DNA of 10,335 bases, taken from NCBI GenBank assembly GCA_001584585.1, contig LSYV01000270.1, forward strand, positions 20,259 through 30,593, read 5' to 3'. The translations under genes were made by a program, and so were the position numbers. Source of the DNA: Gonium pectorale. Taxonomy: Eukaryota; Chlorophyta; Chlorophyceae; Chlamydomonadales; Volvocaceae. The notes below the pieces were generated by a model, which searched no databases, was not told where the DNA came from, and was given only the letters and a program-made list of their open reading frames with translations. Positions 8,008 to 10,335 of this stretch are shown here, piece after piece; within the stretch, counting starts at the first letter, position 1; the number at the start of each line of letters is the position of its first letter.

Positions 8008-8240
8008 ATTTGGTGCTGTTTGTCTGCAAGAATTGGCCCGGCTTCGCTACCGGCTTTGCCCACACCGGCAACTCTACTCTGCTCGACGGCCAAACGACAA
8101 CGCCGCCTGTGACTGCGACCTTCTCAGTAGTGAACGCTAGCAGAGTGGTTAGGTCGCACAAAAGAAATATGATGAGCAAAGCGATGGTTGGGGCCGCGTC
8201 GTTTCTGGCGCGCCCCGGTTCTGTATGCAACGCTGGAAAT

Positions 8241-8287
8241 TGGGGGGCGTTTGGTTGTTGGGGGCGTAAAGGGACTCACGTGGTAGT
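8241..8287 (-). repeat. Right inverted repeat
   Basis: Contains GGGGGGCGTTTGGTTGTTGG followed by GGGCGTAAAGGGACTCAC, the imperfect reverse complement of 4919-4966. It ends about 130 bases before the ATG of the glycosyltransferase gene, so it lies in or next to that gene's likely promoter region. Confidence 0.7.
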
Positions 8288-8414
8288 GACCCCCAACGGC
8301 CGGAAAGCGGAACAATTTGGTGGGCACAGAGCTCTGGGTGGGCAGAACGACGTCGTACCAAACTTGACCGAATTATAGCGGCGATGTGTGACGACTTACA
8401 CAAAATTACGAAGT

Positions 8415-9506
8415 ATGTGCACTGGAGGACAGATGTTAACGTGCATCCTTGTAATACTTTCCTGCATCAAGGGAAGCCACGCAGCAAACCTCGCTGCGCC
8501 TATCGCAGTTCTTGGGTGGCAATTTGGTCATCAATACCTTGAAGCCAACCAAAATTGTGAATTGAAAAATAATGCCTTGTGTCAAGTTCAGCAGTTTCCG
8601 CTGGACCTCATCCGAATCCATCGGCTTTTCAATCCATCGGTCCGGCATATCGTCTTAGTTGATTCCCTGGAGTTCCTTGACACAAACCCCTTCTACAAGC
8701 AGGAATTGCAGAAAGCGGGCGTTGAGTTGCGGTTAAGGGCTACTTATCGTCAGATGGGCTCTCGGGCTCGTGTCTATGAGGCTCTTCACAGAAAGTTTGG
8801 CCTTCGGCATGAAGCGCAGATGATGAGCCGTTTCTGTGAATGGGCAGACTTGGTCAAGGCAGAAGGGCTCCAGCGGGTTTTAACTATCGATTCTGATATT
8901 GCGCTTTTTGATGATGTTCATAATGTCTTTAGCGGTTTGTCTGAAGACATAGTTACACCATGCCGAACCTGCAGTCACGCAGTGCTATGGAATAACGTTA
9001 CTGCGTTGGACAACTACTGCGACGGACTCATCAGGTTCTGGCAACAAGAATATAAGCAAATGTTGAAACTAATTGTCAAATATAGGCTCGTATACTATGA
9101 GAAAGAGTTTTGGAACGACGGTACTTTCCTAACACTTTTCCTTGAAGAAAATTGGGGAAATCACACGTGGATCTGTCCCGCGGAATCAAAACCATCATTG
9201 GAGTTGCCGTTGCCCGGCCGTTGGGTGCCTGGCATTTCTGTCGCGGCTGCCAGCCCAGACATGATGTCGCGAATCTTCGATGTGCACAGCAGATCTTACA
9301 ATCGAAGCTGCACGCGTTTTGACGATATTTTTTCGTTTGTGGTGCCAGAGAAGAAAGCGTTGGCTGTCATGCTCCACTCACCTTCTAACACAACTGTCCC
9401 GCTTGTACATTTTAACCCGTACTGCAAGAGAAATGTTATTGATATTGCGTTTAAGAAATACTATCAGAGAAGTTGGCAGTCATTTGCAGGGAACGGTCGT
9501 GGGTAG
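8415..9506 (+). CDS. Secretory-pathway glycosyltransferase-like protein
   Basis: This is a complete, intronless frame of 363 codons. The ATG at 8415 is chosen because it is the first in-frame ATG after the TAG at 8376-8378 and has A at -3; the ATG at 8433 is the alternative (357 residues). Residues 7-23 (MLTCILVILSCIKGSHA) form a signal peptide or signal anchor. The body resembles nucleotide-diphosphosugar glycosyltransferases. VLTIDSDIALFDD carries the metal-binding DXD (D159, D161) after a hydrophobic strand. WNDGTFL (D235) and LVHFNPYCK (H332) fit the later substrate/metal positions of such GT-A folds. Four N-glycosylation sequons (N194, N249, N296, N325) and nine cysteines in the mature part suit a lumenal or secreted protein. 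Donor sugar and acceptor cannot be told. The gene is less GC-rich than its flanks and lacks introns, which could mean transfer, a retrocopy, or simply an intron-poor genome. An out-of-frame ATG at 8384 overlaps the start. The overall class is fairly sure; the exact family is not. Confidence 0.8.
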   Translation: MCTGGQMLTCILVILSCIKGSHAANLAAPIAVLGWQFGHQYLEANQNCELKNNALCQVQQFPLDLIRIHRLFNPSVRHIVLVDSLEFLDTNPFYKQELQKAGVELRLRATYRQMGSRARVYEALHRKFGLRHEAQMMSRFCEWADLVKAEGLQRVLTIDSDIALFDDVHNVFSGLSEDIVTPCRTCSHAVLWNNVTALDNYCDGLIRFWQQEYKQMLKLIVKYRLVYYEKEFWNDGTFLTLFLEENWGNHTWICPAESKPSLELPLPGRWVPGISVAAASPDMMSRIFDVHSRSYNRSCTRFDDIFSFVVPEKKALAVMLHSPSNTTVPLVHFNPYCKRNVIDIAFKKYYQRSWQSFAGNGRG

Positions 9507-10335
9507 CAGGTTTTCCGTACATAATGCAGAGACATGGGAGATAGTCCACGTGTCTCACCTGACGATTCCGTTTCAGGGTGCCCGTGACAGTCGAAACGTT
9601 CGTGTAAAGTCCCTGCGGCTATGCAGCGCACACGCGCTTGGGTGTGTGGTTCGTCCTCACGTGGTTGACAGCTCAGGAGGTAGCTTGTCAAACCATGCGA
9701 CACCCGCCTGTCACCCGGGATATCGCCTCTTCAGGATAGCTCTCAGCAACACTCCCCCTCGATTAGCACCGGGGAAGGCTACTTGCCAATTCAACGAATA
9801 CAGACAATCAGTCAGCCGCGTTTGCACCCCATCTCAATAGTCATGGGCCCGCAGGGACCTTTGACGCCATAGGACAGCCAAGAAGGACATGTCCACCCAA
9901 CAGCACCAAACATGGTAGGGAAGGCGACCGGTGCGCCGAGGCCAAACCCTACCCTTTCCCAAGTGCTGCCGGGGATCCCCAAAACAGGGGACCGTCGAAA
10001 CATCTCATAAACACACGGCTGACTGGAGGCGTGCATAGAAGCACCGCCTATAAACAGACACACGCATCGGGCATACGAGCCAGTAACAACTGAGCCAGGC
10101 GAAGGAGTCAGAGCTCCAAAACGCGCAAAGAAACTCCCCCTGCTGAAGCGCAAAAGTCCCGTGCTGCAATGCATATCTCTGCCCATGCCAATGCAGTCAA
10201 GATATTGCTCATGCGGGAATGGTTATGCAGCGGGTATGGTCCCTATCGGTGCGGGTGGGCCGGGGCCGCTCGGACGGTCGTCCGGATGGGCTGGGAGGCT
10301 GCGGAGCCACGTGTGACGTAGCTATCCTCCCCCCC
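9507..10335. other. Gene-free 3' flank
   Basis: No supported gene. TGTAA at 9603-9607, about 100 bases past the glycosyltransferase stop, would be the poly(A) signal if this is a volvocine green alga, but the motif is short and may be chance. A 124-codon - strand frame (10186-9812) has no recognised feature. A perfect small hairpin CGGACG/CGTCCG lies at 10271-10284. Confidence 0.45.

Larger units (their letters stand above)
4919..8287. mobile_element. Candidate DNA element bounded by inverted repeats
   Basis: An imperfect inverted repeat of about 47 bases (4919-4966 and 8241-8287) encloses 3.3 kb. The interior has a candidate spliced gene reading inward from the right end (8007-6832, -), a dispersed repeat in three copies, a short satellite and a purine-rich coding relic. 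This is the layout of a terminal-inverted-repeat transposon. Against it: no transposase is recognised, exact ends and a target-site duplication cannot be set by eye, and two oppositely oriented copies of an unrelated dispersed repeat would look the same. If real, it is probably non-autonomous or carries captured host sequence. Confidence 0.4.

Noticed and set aside
8130..8156. AGCAGAGTGGTTAGG resembles a tRNA A-box
   Set aside because: No matching B-box or cloverleaf arms downstream.
8388..8414. Nine extra N-terminal residues for the glycosyltransferase
   Set aside because: The codon at 8388 is GTG, not ATG; in a eukaryote the first usable start is the ATG at 8415.
9812..10186. 124-codon open frame on the - strand
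   Set aside because: No motif, signal or compositional support; similar chance frames occur throughout the window.

Overview
This looks like nuclear DNA of a eukaryote with a moderately GC-rich, repeat-laden genome, most likely an alga or related protist. The reasons are sparse genes, short GT...AG intron-like gaps, microsatellites, tandem and inverted repeats, decayed mobile-element genes, and one intact open frame with a secretory signal. There are no bacterial operons, Shine-Dalgarno-led gene chains, tRNAs or rRNAs. I cannot fix the lineage from sequence alone; a volvocine green alga or a red alga are guesses only.

Layout. Bases 1-960 are repeat DNA: a 59-base direct repeat 335 bases apart, then a long imperfect inverted repeat and a roughly 200-base tandem duplication, each copy carrying an ATCACGTGAT palindrome. 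Bases 1477-2500 (+) hold a broken protein gene that looks mobile-element derived; its frames shift, though one shift could be a spliced intron. Bases 2501-3560 are GC-rich with no gene I can support. Bases 3661-3782 form a large imperfect palindrome. Bases 4350-4766 (-) are the remains of a tyrosine recombinase with disrupted catalytic boxes.

Bases 4919-8287 are bounded by a roughly 47-base imperfect inverted repeat and may be one 3.37-kb DNA element. Inside are a purine-rich coding relic, a hairpin, a three-copy dispersed repeat, a short satellite and, reading inward from the right end, a candidate two-exon gene (8007-6832, -). That gene has an acidic Ser-rich N-terminus, a Tudor-like patch and a basic tail. 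I see no transposase in it.

The one well-supported intact gene is at 8415-9506 (+): a secreted or Golgi-lumenal protein with a DXD motif, predicted to be a nucleotide-sugar glycosyltransferase. It is visibly less GC-rich than its surroundings and starts about 130 bases beyond the right inverted repeat. Bases 9507-10335 show no gene. Apart from this enzyme the window reads as a graveyard of mobile DNA; no genes here clearly act together as a pathway.
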